From assembly GCA_002841825.1 (NCBI GenBank), contig PHAZ01000004.1, positions 1 through 36,968 on the forward strand: DNA of 36,968 nt, in the 5' to 3' direction. Of the stretch, positions 24,891 to 32,237 are shown piece after piece. A model generated the notes under the pieces. The model was not told the origin of the DNA and did not search any database. It worked only from the letters and a program-made list of their open reading frames with translations. Origin of the DNA: Deltaproteobacteria bacterium HGW-Deltaproteobacteria-22 (GTDB lineage Bacteria > Myxococcota_A > Polyangia > HGW-17). Made by a program: the position numbers and the translations under genes. The stretch's first letter is position 1, and each line of letters opens with the position of its first letter.

Positions 24891-25885
24891 ATCTGACTCC
24901 GCAGGTGATGGCCAAGGAGGTCTCGGCCACGGGCTTCGGCGCGGAGCCGCTGGAGAAGGTCTTCCGGTTGATGGCGCTGCTCGACGCCCTTGGCAGCCAC
25001 CCGTTCCTGAAGCCTCGGATCGCGCTCAAGGGCGGAACGGCCCTGAACCTGTTTACCTTCGAGGTGCCGCGCCTTTCCGTGGACATCGATCTGAACTACA
25101 TCGGCGCAGCCGACCGCGAGACGATGCTCGCCGAGAAGCCCAAGGTCGAGCAAGCGGTGCAGGCAGTATGCTTGCGCGAGGGACTCACCATCAAGCGGAT
25201 CCCGAGCGACCACGCCGGTGGCAAATGGAGGCTGACCTACGCTGGATTGAAGGGCACTCCTGGAAACCTCGAGCTGGACATCAACTTCATGCTGCGCACT
25301 CCGTTATGGCCCTGCACTACGAAGGACTGCCACCCGGTCGGCTCTCTTCGCGCTGCCCCGGTTCGCGTGCTGGACCTGCACGAACTGGTGGCCGGCAAAC
25401 TCGCCGCGCTCATGGCTCGCAGCGCGAGCCGAGATGTCTTCGACGCGCATGCGCTTCTTGTCACCCCCGGCCTCGACATTGCCAAGCTCCGTCTCGGTTT
25501 CGTTGTCTACGGTGGCATCAACCGCAAGGACTGGCGCACGGTCTCGAGCACCGACGTCACTGCCGAGAAGAACGAGGTGCAGATGGAACTGGTCCCCATG
25601 CTGCGGGCCGACATCGCTCCCGCCAGGCGCGAGGTCGCTGCCTGGTCCGCCAGGCTGGTCACAGAGTGCCGCGAGCGGCTCTCCTTGGTGCTCCCGCTGC
25701 GCGAGCAGGAGCAGGAGTTCCTGCGACGCCTCAACGACCAGGGTGAGATCGCCCCGGAGTTGCTCACGACCGACCCGGCCATGCAGACAGTGGTCCGCGA
25801 GCATCCGGGCCTCAGGTGGAAGTCCTTGAACGTCCGTAAGCACCACGGTCTTGACAGTGCGGGCGGTGCGGACGAACCCGTCTGA
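24887..25885 (+). CDS. abiEii: AbiEii-type nucleotidyltransferase toxin
   Basis: The 332-aa protein is a DUF1814-type nucleotidyltransferase. The motif 'LKGGTALNLF' followed by 'PRLSVDIDLNYIG' supplies the G-G and D-x-D metal-binding residues. The later 'LDLHELVAGKLAALMARSASRDVFDAHAL' is the family's conserved helix block. AbiEii toxins use nucleotides to block growth, causing phage abortive infection or plasmid-addiction effects; which target is modified here is unknown. The ATG at 24887 overlaps the abiEi stop by 4 bp (ATGA), the usual coupling. It converges on the integrase gene, leaving only 37 bp between stop codons, and that gap begins the att-like block. Confidence 0.92.
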   Translation: MNLTPQVMAKEVSATGFGAEPLEKVFRLMALLDALGSHPFLKPRIALKGGTALNLFTFEVPRLSVDIDLNYIGAADRETMLAEKPKVEQAVQAVCLREGLTIKRIPSDHAGGKWRLTYAGLKGTPGNLELDINFMLRTPLWPCTTKDCHPVGSLRAAPVRVLDLHELVAGKLAALMARSASRDVFDAHALLVTPGLDIAKLRLGFVVYGGINRKDWRTVSSTDVTAEKNEVQMELVPMLRADIAPARREVAAWSARLVTECRERLSLVLPLREQEQEFLRRLNDQGEIAPELLTTDPAMQTVVREHPGLRWKSLNVRKHHGLDSAGGADEPV

Positions 25886-25889
25886 CGGC

Positions 25890-25960
25890 CTTCCAAGCCT
25901 GGAAGAACCCTTCACTGCGCCTTCACTTCAATCGGTTTTTGTCAGGGGGATTTTTTCGCT
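25890..25960. repeat. Att-like site, copy 2, over the integrase 3' end
   Basis: A hairpin CTTCCA-AGCC-TGGAAG at 25890-25905 is followed after 14 nt by the 41-bp block 25920-25960, starting CCTTCACTTCAATCGG. It matches copy 1 (19598-19638) at 35/41 positions. The block contains the stop codon and last 12 codons of the integrase gene. Integrases whose 3' end overlaps their attachment site are known, which supports but does not prove that reading. Confidence 0.6.
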
Positions 25961-27128
25961 TTGTGCGCGACAGCGTGTCCAGTTTGCGTGCGGAGGAGCG
26001 AAGGCCGTCTTCTGATAAGTGTGCGTACCGCTGGGTCATCGCCACGGAACTGTGGCCCATGAGCCGACACACAGTGTAGAGGTCGACCCCCGCCTGCACC
26101 AGGTTGGAGCCGAACGAGTGCCGCAGGGCGTGGCAGGTGACCCTTCGCAGGCGCGCGGCCTTGCACGCGCGGGTCAGCGCGTTTCCGATGATCGACTTGT
26201 TGCGGTAGATGCCCGTCGAGGATGGGAACACCAGACGACTGCCCAGGGGCGCGTCCGCAGGCGGGCGGACGGTCTCGCGGCCAGGATGCAGGATCGAGGA
26301 GATCTCGTTCAGGGCGCAGGCCGCAGACGCATTCAACGGTACGGTGCGGGGCTTGCCGCTCTTGGGCGAGGAGACCGAAAACGTGCCCTTGATCGGGTAG
26401 ACGGTGCGCCGGACCGTGACCGTCTCCCGTTGAGGACCCAGGTCCACGTCGCCCCACTCCAGGCCGATGAACTCCCCCACGCGCAGCCCCGTGTGGAACA
26501 GGAACCGGAAAACGGCGCTCATGAGCGGCTCGGCGTGGGCGCACACCATCTCCAGTTCGTCGATGTTCAGGAAGTCCGTCCTGTCGTTGGACTGTCGTCT
26601 GGGGACGTCCAGCAGCACCTGGGGCGGCTCCATGCCGGCCCGCTTCGAGTCCCGCAGCGCAGCCTTGAGCACGGACAGGTGGCGGGGCGTCGGCATGTTG
26701 CGAACGCCCCGGATCAGGGCGTCGATCTGCTCTTGCGTGACCGACCTCCACGGCACGTCTCCGATGGCCGGGAAGAGGTGCTTCTGCAGGGCGCACTGGT
26801 CGACGAACAGGGTACTTTCCTTCTTGCGCCCGGAGTCCCGCCAGAAGTCCATGATCTTGGACAGGGCCTCCTTCGTGGTGATGGCCGCAGCCTTGGCCGC
26901 CGCTCGCGACGGCGGCTCCTTGGCGAGGGACTTGACCAGGACGATTTCCCGTTCCGCCCAGACCAGCGCCTCCCCGCGCGTCGAGAACCCCCGACGTTGC
27001 AGCCGGACGGGCTTGCCGGCGTCGGTGGAAAAGGAGACGTCCACCCGGTACATCGTCCGCCCACGAGCGGAGTAGGGCAGGGCTTCGACACCGGAACGCA
27101 CTTCTTGCATGGTTCTACGCAATGGCAT
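25923..27128 (-). CDS. int: Tyrosine recombinase / integrase
   Basis: The 401-aa protein has an N-terminal arm-type domain (about 20-70), a core-binding SAM-like domain (about 85-175) and the catalytic domain. The active-site set is complete: Arg216 (HTGLRVGE), Lys256 (SPKSGKP), His333 and Arg336 (CHALRHSFGSNL), His359 (LMGHSS) and Tyr368 (TQRYAHL). It should thus cut and join DNA at att sites. The ATG at 27128 is supported by GAGGTG 5-7 nt upstream; ATG 27110 is a weaker option. It is the last gene of the minus-strand operon ORF161-primase-xis-int. Its 3' end carries att-like copy 2. Confidence 0.95.
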   Translation of the reverse strand: MPLRRTMQEVRSGVEALPYSARGRTMYRVDVSFSTDAGKPVRLQRRGFSTRGEALVWAEREIVLVKSLAKEPPSRAAAKAAAITTKEALSKIMDFWRDSGRKKESTLFVDQCALQKHLFPAIGDVPWRSVTQEQIDALIRGVRNMPTPRHLSVLKAALRDSKRAGMEPPQVLLDVPRRQSNDRTDFLNIDELEMVCAHAEPLMSAVFRFLFHTGLRVGEFIGLEWGDVDLGPQRETVTVRRTVYPIKGTFSVSSPKSGKPRTVPLNASAACALNEISSILHPGRETVRPPADAPLGSRLVFPSSTGIYRNKSIIGNALTRACKAARLRRVTCHALRHSFGSNLVQAGVDLYTVCRLMGHSSVAMTQRYAHLSEDGLRSSARKLDTLSRTKRKNPPDKNRLK

Positions 27129-27141
27129 TTCTGCACCTCAT

Positions 27142-27172
27142 GGTGCTCTGAATTTGGCGATTCGAGAGCACC
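27142..27172. other. Hairpin upstream of int
   Basis: GGTGCTCT (27142-27149) pairs with AGAGCACC (27165-27172), and inside the loop GAAT pairs with ATTC. It overlaps the GAGGTGCAG ribosome-binding region upstream of the int start, so it could hide the start site or bind a regulator. Confidence 0.5.
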
Positions 27173-27189
27173 CTATCACAGGCCCCGGC

Positions 27190-27219
27190 GGCCGGTCAAG
27201 AACGCAGTCCAGACCGGCC
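27190..27219. other. Hairpin between xis and int
   Basis: GGCCGGTC (27190-27197) pairs perfectly with GACCGGCC (27212-27219) over a 14-nt loop. No T-run follows on either strand. It may reduce read-through from xis into int or be a recombination-protein binding site. Confidence 0.5.
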
Positions 27220-27237
27220 CCAGAGCGCGCGTGCAGT

Positions 27238-27591
27238 TCACTTCCCGGCGGCGACCAGCGGCTCCCCGGCCAGCCACTCGAGAAGCACCGACTTCCGGAA
27301 GCGGTAGCCCTTCCCGGCCCGGCGAGCAGGGATCTGCTTGTGCTCGACCATGTAGTAAATGCTGTTCGGGGTTACGCCAAGCAGAGCGGCGGCTCCGGCC
27401 ACGTCCAGGACTTCCGGCAATTCGGTGGGGTCAACGGTCTTCAGTTTGGGTTTCAGGTTCTCATTCATGGTGGTCATCTTTCTGGCCATCTCGGCCGTTA
27501 GAAAACTGTCCTTTTCGTATGGGTGGTCTGTGTGCAGTGGGGGCCATGCCCCGTTTGGGTTGCACCTAGGGGAGAGGGAACGCCGGTTCAT
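27238..27591 (-). CDS. Excisionase-like MerR/AlpA-type HTH protein
   Basis: The 117-aa product carries an excisionase-type helix-turn-helix (HTH_17) at about 58-108: LPEVLDVAGAAALLGVTPNS, IYYMVEHKQIPARRAGKGYR, then FRKSVLLEWLAG. Such proteins bend DNA for excision or control element genes. The ATG at 27591 is chosen because it overlaps the primase stop as ATGA and has GGGAG 6 nt upstream. The first 34 residues have no recognisable domain, and ATG at 27489, 27477 or 27468 would give the compact form usual in the family. It lies between the primase-helicase and integrase genes, as in many phage satellites and integrative elements. Confidence 0.85.
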   Translation of the reverse strand: MNRRSLSPRCNPNGAWPPLHTDHPYEKDSFLTAEMARKMTTMNENLKPKLKTVDPTELPEVLDVAGAAALLGVTPNSIYYMVEHKQIPARRAGKGYRFRKSVLLEWLAGEPLVAAGK

Positions 27592-30500
27592 GAGTTGCTC
27601 CCTTCCGCCTGCTCGAGCAGGTAAAGATACCCGTCTTCATCAATCACAATTTTCCCGGCGTACAGGAGATGGGTCACTGCCGCGTCAATCGCTTCGTGCG
27701 GAAGCGAGGAAGCGGCCCGGAGTCCTGCCCGCGTGCGGCTGGCCCGCCCGAGCAGTTCGAGCACGACCTGGCAGGCGGCAGACTGTTCGAGGGGGGCAGG
27801 GTGGTCCTCCAGTTCGGGAGAATCGAGAGCCGCCATTTCCCCTTGATTATCCATGGGGAACGGCTCTGGCTGGCCGTTTTCAGGGGAAGTCTCCTGTGCA
27901 CGGGAAGTAATCAAAAGAACGTCGTTCTCCGACTTTTCTTCTTTTTCTCTCTCCTCGTGCGTAGTAGTTGAGGAAAGCGGAATTCCAGATCCGTTTCCCA
28001 TATCGTCTATAGGATTTTTCCGGCTCTCGGCTTCTTCATTTGCAAGGCAAGTTGACAGAATGCTCTTTGTAGTCTTTTCATTCGCGGCCCATTTCAGACC
28101 GACCAGGACCTCTTTCCCTTCGGCCGGCCCCTTCCGCCGCTCTCTACGTGGCATTCCTGACATTGACTTGCCAATTTCGCGCGCGACCTCAAACAAGGTT
28201 CTCCGACCCCTGGGGTCGCGTTCCTGCGTTTTGTGGTTCGTCATTGACCAGGTACTTGTCAGGTACGTTTCGACGATTTCCTCTATGGCGACGCTTCCCC
28301 CGGAATCGGACCAGGAAAGACGGCTCTGCATGAAGATGCGCAAAGGGTCTACCATATCGACATAGAGTGACTCCGTTTCTTCATCGGTCAGGTCTGCAGG
28401 GTAAAAACCCTCTGGACCGCATTGGATCGCAATGTCAGCCGCTTCAGACCAGACCGAATCGAGTTCTTCATTTGTCAATTCACGGATGATTTTTTCGATG
28501 TCATCATTTCCGCCGGAAGTACCCTTCAGCCGAAGCAAGAACGGGAGAATAGAGAGCCGGCGCCAGAACTCTGAGCCGAGCCCGACAAGAAAAACCATGA
28601 GGTTCAGTGCGTGAAAAGGAGTCGCCATGTTGCGGGTCTGATAGGCCGGCAAATTTTTAGGGTTTACTTCGAGGGTCAATTCATCGGCCACCTGTTTCCA
28701 TTCCTCGAGGTTGCCGTCCTTGATCTCCGAGCGTTTCGCTTCGCTCACCGAATTCATGAAAGAGCCTTCGAGGCGGGTTCCTGCGTGAGAATCTTTGGCC
28801 AGTGTCGAGGCGGCTAGGTGACAGACACCACCGTCCAGGATCCGATCAAGCAGGGAGAGCAGTTTTGATTTCCCCGTTCCTGGCGGACCGACCAGGTAGA
28901 AATGCTTGCCCCCGGGCCACGGCGCAACCACGCGGGGAAGGAGGCTTCCCAGGATCCACTTCTGTACGGTCGGAGCGTAGGCAGCCAGGATCTGGTAAAC
29001 GCGGTTCTTCTCCCGCGCGAGGCGCTCATGGGGGGGCAGGTAGCGGCGCCCCACTGTGTTCTTCAGTTTGAATTCAGGTAGGGACGGCTGGAACTCGCCG
29101 GTATGGAAATCGAGGATCCCGTTGACCAGCGCGACCCGGAAGCCGAGCGTTTCCACGTCGGGTGGACCCTGCACCTGGGAAAGAAACCCTGCATGATGAA
29201 GGACTGCTGCCTTCAGTTCGCGTGAAGCCGTCAAGAGATCGGCCTTTTTGAAAAAGTCCTGAAGGGTCAGGTGCCGCCAGTGTTCATCTTCCCAAAGTAA
29301 TATTTCGGCAGCATCCCTGCCAATACCGAAAACGCCCGTGAACCAGAGAGTTGACTCTTCGAGCATTGCTTTCACAAGCTCGATGGCCTCCGTGTTCAGG
29401 TCGGCTTTCTTCTCGGGTTTCTGTCCACAGGGGGCGGTCTTCGATGCCTTCTTCAGTGCGGCACGGAGTGTTCCCAGGGGAATGCCCAGGCGCTCTTTTG
29501 CGGTCTTCAGAAACCGTTCATGGAAGATCTCGTCTCGAGCGGCGAGTGCCTCGACGAAAAGCGGCAAGCCAGTCTTCTCCGGTGCGGCGGGGTCGATATG
29601 CCCGAGCAGCCATTCCGGGAAAAGTAGCCTCTTTTCAATGACTTCGGCGAAAGCGGAAGCCCCGTGTTCACGGATGAAGGAATTGGCGTCAACCTTGGCC
29701 CCGGTCGGGTCCGGCGGCAGGTCTGCAAGGTAGCAGTCCACGCCCGAGCCCCACAGGAAAGCTGCGGTCGTCTTTGCCCCCTCGAGGCCAGCCCGGGTGC
29801 CACCCTCCTTGGGCGGATCGTGGTCGGGGATGATGACCACTTCGCTGGCCATGCTGGCCAGGCGCAACAGGTGAGGCTTGCCCTTCTCTGTTACGCTTGT
29901 GGTGCACAAGGCCACGGCAGGGAAGCCCGCTTGAACGCAGGAGATCACGTCCAGCGGCCCCTCGACAATGCAAAGAACCTCACCGGCTTTTGTCGTGTTC
30001 GTGCCGAACAGGTGCCCATCATCCGGCAGGTGTTCAGACTTCGGCTTCAAATACTTCGCTTCTTTCGCTGGGTCGGTTGCACGGCCGATGAAATTGACTG
30101 GACAGCCATGTACGAGGACCGGAAACAGGACGTAGCCAGCGAAGGCCAGGTGGCCCGGCTCCCGGAATAAGCCGGTGCTCATGATTTCATCGGATGAGAC
30201 CCCCTGTGCTTCGAGCTTCTGCCACAGGTCCGCTGGTGCCATGCCGATCCGGAAGAGAGAAAGGTTCTCTGGCGTGATTCCGCGGTCTTGGGCGAACCGT
30301 TCGAGAGCGGGCGGCCGGTGGCCTTCGATGACCTTCCAGGCGGCCTCCAGGGCATCGTAGGACCGACTGCAGCGGTTCTGTGCAGCGGTCTCCTCATGTG
30401 TGGGCGGATCGAGTTCGATCCTAGCCTTCTCAGGAGTGAGCGGCTCGAGTTCGATCTCGGCTCGGTCGGCCAGGAACTGACAGGCGCTCGGGAAGTCCAT

Positions 30501-30731
30501 CCCTTGGCGCTTTTCGAGCCAGGCGAACACATCCCCGCCTTCGCTGGCAGAGTGGTCATTCCAGAGCCCCTTCTCGGGGGTCACGGAAAGCGAGTCCGTC
30601 CGGTCAGATGAGACACCTTTCCCTCGAAGACCGGAAGCGGTTTCATGCAGCTCGATTCCCAAGTCACGGATGACAACATCAATCCGATTCACGGAAGCAG
30701 CCTTCAGTTCGGCAACGGGCCATTTAGACAT
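27588..30731 (-). CDS. Primase-helicase with TOPRIM and P-loop ATPase domains
   Basis: The 1047-aa protein begins with a DnaG-type CHC2 zinc-finger fold (about 35-95: SVTPEKGLWNDHSASEGGDVF), but the zinc-binding Cys/His residues are gone. A TOPRIM domain follows with Glu257 (CIVEGPLDV) and Asp303/Asp305 (IPDHDP). A helicase/ATPase has Walker A at about 615-622 (GPPGTGKS). The C-terminus ends in a likely winged helix after a low-complexity Glu/Ser-rich linker. It would prime and unwind DNA to replicate the element. ATG 30731 has AAGGGGGAG just upstream. It overlaps ORF161 (ATGTCTAA) and the xis gene (ATGA). Phage- or satellite-derived origin is inferred from the domain set. Confidence 0.88.
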   Translation of the reverse strand: MSKWPVAELKAASVNRIDVVIRDLGIELHETASGLRGKGVSSDRTDSLSVTPEKGLWNDHSASEGGDVFAWLEKRQGMDFPSACQFLADRAEIELEPLTPEKARIELDPPTHEETAAQNRCSRSYDALEAAWKVIEGHRPPALERFAQDRGITPENLSLFRIGMAPADLWQKLEAQGVSSDEIMSTGLFREPGHLAFAGYVLFPVLVHGCPVNFIGRATDPAKEAKYLKPKSEHLPDDGHLFGTNTTKAGEVLCIVEGPLDVISCVQAGFPAVALCTTSVTEKGKPHLLRLASMASEVVIIPDHDPPKEGGTRAGLEGAKTTAAFLWGSGVDCYLADLPPDPTGAKVDANSFIREHGASAFAEVIEKRLLFPEWLLGHIDPAAPEKTGLPLFVEALAARDEIFHERFLKTAKERLGIPLGTLRAALKKASKTAPCGQKPEKKADLNTEAIELVKAMLEESTLWFTGVFGIGRDAAEILLWEDEHWRHLTLQDFFKKADLLTASRELKAAVLHHAGFLSQVQGPPDVETLGFRVALVNGILDFHTGEFQPSLPEFKLKNTVGRRYLPPHERLAREKNRVYQILAAYAPTVQKWILGSLLPRVVAPWPGGKHFYLVGPPGTGKSKLLSLLDRILDGGVCHLAASTLAKDSHAGTRLEGSFMNSVSEAKRSEIKDGNLEEWKQVADELTLEVNPKNLPAYQTRNMATPFHALNLMVFLVGLGSEFWRRLSILPFLLRLKGTSGGNDDIEKIIRELTNEELDSVWSEAADIAIQCGPEGFYPADLTDEETESLYVDMVDPLRIFMQSRLSWSDSGGSVAIEEIVETYLTSTWSMTNHKTQERDPRGRRTLFEVAREIGKSMSGMPRRERRKGPAEGKEVLVGLKWAANEKTTKSILSTCLANEEAESRKNPIDDMGNGSGIPLSSTTTHEEREKEEKSENDVLLITSRAQETSPENGQPEPFPMDNQGEMAALDSPELEDHPAPLEQSAACQVVLELLGRASRTRAGLRAASSLPHEAIDAAVTHLLYAGKIVIDEDGYLYLLEQAEGSNS

Positions 30732-31209
30732 GGCTCCCCCTTTGTCGCGTTTTCGCGGTTTCTAATTTTTCTAGTCTATGAGAGTGCGGCCCGGCTTCAC
30801 CGGGCTCGGGGTCGCCGTCTTCGGAACTGCCAGGCGGCCCTGTGCGGACAGCTGCTGCCTTGTGGGTTCGGCCTGCCCGGTGAGCTCGGCCGCCCCTGTG
30901 GGCTCGAGCGCGGGGAAGACGCGACGCGGAGAATGCAAAGCGCGGCGTGCTCATCCTTCTGGTGGCTGACCACAACTGGCGTTGCTTATTTACTGCGTCG
31001 ACACTATCACTGTGCGACATTGGACGGATGAAAGCAGCTTGATCTCCTGTAGCGTAGCTTCCCTCAATAATTGCCAAGACTTCATCAAAGGAGCGATGGG
31101 CAAATATCCAGTCGCCGAGCATCTCGACAATCCGGACATGTGGATCTTGTGTCAACATGGTGGCTTGTAGAACATTCAGCAATTCTGGAAAACTTCGAAA
31201 CATACGCAT
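30724..31209 (-). CDS. Hypothetical 161-aa protein, first gene of the integrase operon
   Basis: This is not a recognised family. Residues 1-70 read as a plausible helical domain (RSFPELLNVLQATMLTQD, FDEVLAIIEGSYATGDQAAF). The rest is low-complexity, rich in Arg, His, Ala and Gly, with a degenerate repeat (RAHRGGRAHRAGRTH) and a strongly basic character. Support for it being real comes from the 8-bp overlap of its end with the primase start (ATGTCTAA), as in coupled operons. The DNA under the repeat part is much GC-richer than under the N-terminal part, so the ORF may be a fusion of unrelated DNA. The start site is not certain; no good ribosome binding site precedes ATG 31209. Confidence 0.4.
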   Translation of the reverse strand: MRMFRSFPELLNVLQATMLTQDPHVRIVEMLGDWIFAHRSFDEVLAIIEGSYATGDQAAFIRPMSHSDSVDAVNKQRQLWSATRRMSTPRFAFSASRLPRARAHRGGRAHRAGRTHKAAAVRTGPPGSSEDGDPEPGEAGPHSHRLEKLETAKTRQRGSHV

Positions 31210-31307
31210 GGATTCAGAATATCTCCAGCTTTTACAGGGATAGCACCTCTGTATGGGCCTGAATGCTAACGTAGGGGAATATCCAGAAAAGTCAATAGGC
31301 CGGATGA

Positions 31308-31760
31308 AACTTTTTTCAACATTTTCGGAGGCTACAGTCGAACGACCATGACAGTTTCATGCCGCAGTGCCGGTACGCCTGCGTGATACATACCACCGAT
31401 CTGCCGATCCGCCAAGACTCGGGCGTGGTCCATCCAGACGCGGGTGGTTCGGCCACTGCCCTCTATTCAAATTATCAGGTTGGGTGCCATGGAATGTCTG
31501 ACCCAGGAAACTTCGATCTGGACCGCGCCTTTGCCGTGATTCATGACCTGGAGACGGGGGTACGGCGTCCCATCGCGATATCAGAAGGTCCCGACTACGC
31601 TATCGACGGAATCACGATCACGCCCGAATACTGGTTCGTCTATGGGCGACACACTTGGGGGGAGCGCCAGATGTACGTGCTGGACCTCCTTGCAACCGGC
31701 TTGGTTGATGAGAACGGACACGTCATCCCGGACCCGACGTTCCCTTCAGCAGGTAACTAA
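31308..31760 (+). pseudogene. Remnant of a larger, propeller-like secreted protein gene
   Basis: The frame opens just after a TGA at 31305 and codes about 150 residues; the first ATG is at 31359. The C-terminal part (AVIHDLETGVRRPIAISEGP, DYAIDGITITPEYWFVYGRH) resembles the last blades of a TolB-like propeller. No signal peptide or good ribosome binding site precedes it, so it is probably the 3' end of a gene whose front was removed. It starts right beside the integrase element, whose insertion or decay may have cut it. An alternative is a small intact gene from 31359. Confidence 0.45.
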
Positions 31761-32237
31761 TTTTTTAGTCTCGTTGAGATTTTTTTTGTGCGCACGATGT
31801 ATTTCTAGGTACAAACGATGTATATCTAGGTACAAACGATGTATTTTCTAGGTACAAACGATGAATTTCTAGTTACACACGATGTCCATTTAAAGTCTAA
31901 AGCCTTATGTAAGTACATGAAAGTTACTATCAGCAGGACATCTGCACTTGATTCGACCAAGTTTTTATACAAACGGTGGACTTCAAAGAGACGCCGTGGC
32001 TGTGCGCTGGCGGGATGGCCATATTCTCCCCGTTGCTGCCGCCCAACGACAAGAGCATCGTGCACCTGCCGCCACCGGCGCCGCACGGCTCACGAAGCAC
32101 CTCTGTAAAAAGGTGGGCAAAGCCCGAGATCCCGACGACGGCCGCAACAACGATCCACAGACCGCGGTCATGCACCACGTCGTCCAACTGGCCCTCTGAC
32201 TACCATCATCATCGGAATACGCTGTCAGGAGATGAAA
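31761..32237. other. 477-bp region without a confident gene
   Basis: Left half: the tandem repeat array and AT-rich DNA. Right half (about 31980-32200): GC-rich, with a minus-strand frame (31930-32187) whose start codes a hydrophobic stretch (LWIVVAAVVGISGFAHLFTE). This may be the start of a small membrane protein or a gene fragment, but there is no clear ribosome binding site or homolog, so it is not called as a gene. Confidence 0.5.
31795..31885. repeat. Tandem 21-22-bp direct repeats, four full copies plus part of a fifth
   Basis: Units start at 31795, 31816, 31837, 31859 and (partial) 31880, with a common core ACGATGTATTTCTAGGTAC. The last full unit is more diverged (TGAATTTCTAGTTACAC). 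The 21-22-bp spacing equals two helical turns. They follow a T-rich stretch (31781-31788). This looks like an iteron-type or operator-type array for a DNA-binding protein. Confidence 0.85.

Noticed and set aside
31284-31333. Possible degenerate att-like copy at the right end of the integrase element
   Set aside because: Only GTCAATAGGC and scattered T-rich parts match; a 10-nt insertion is needed, so chance similarity cannot be excluded.
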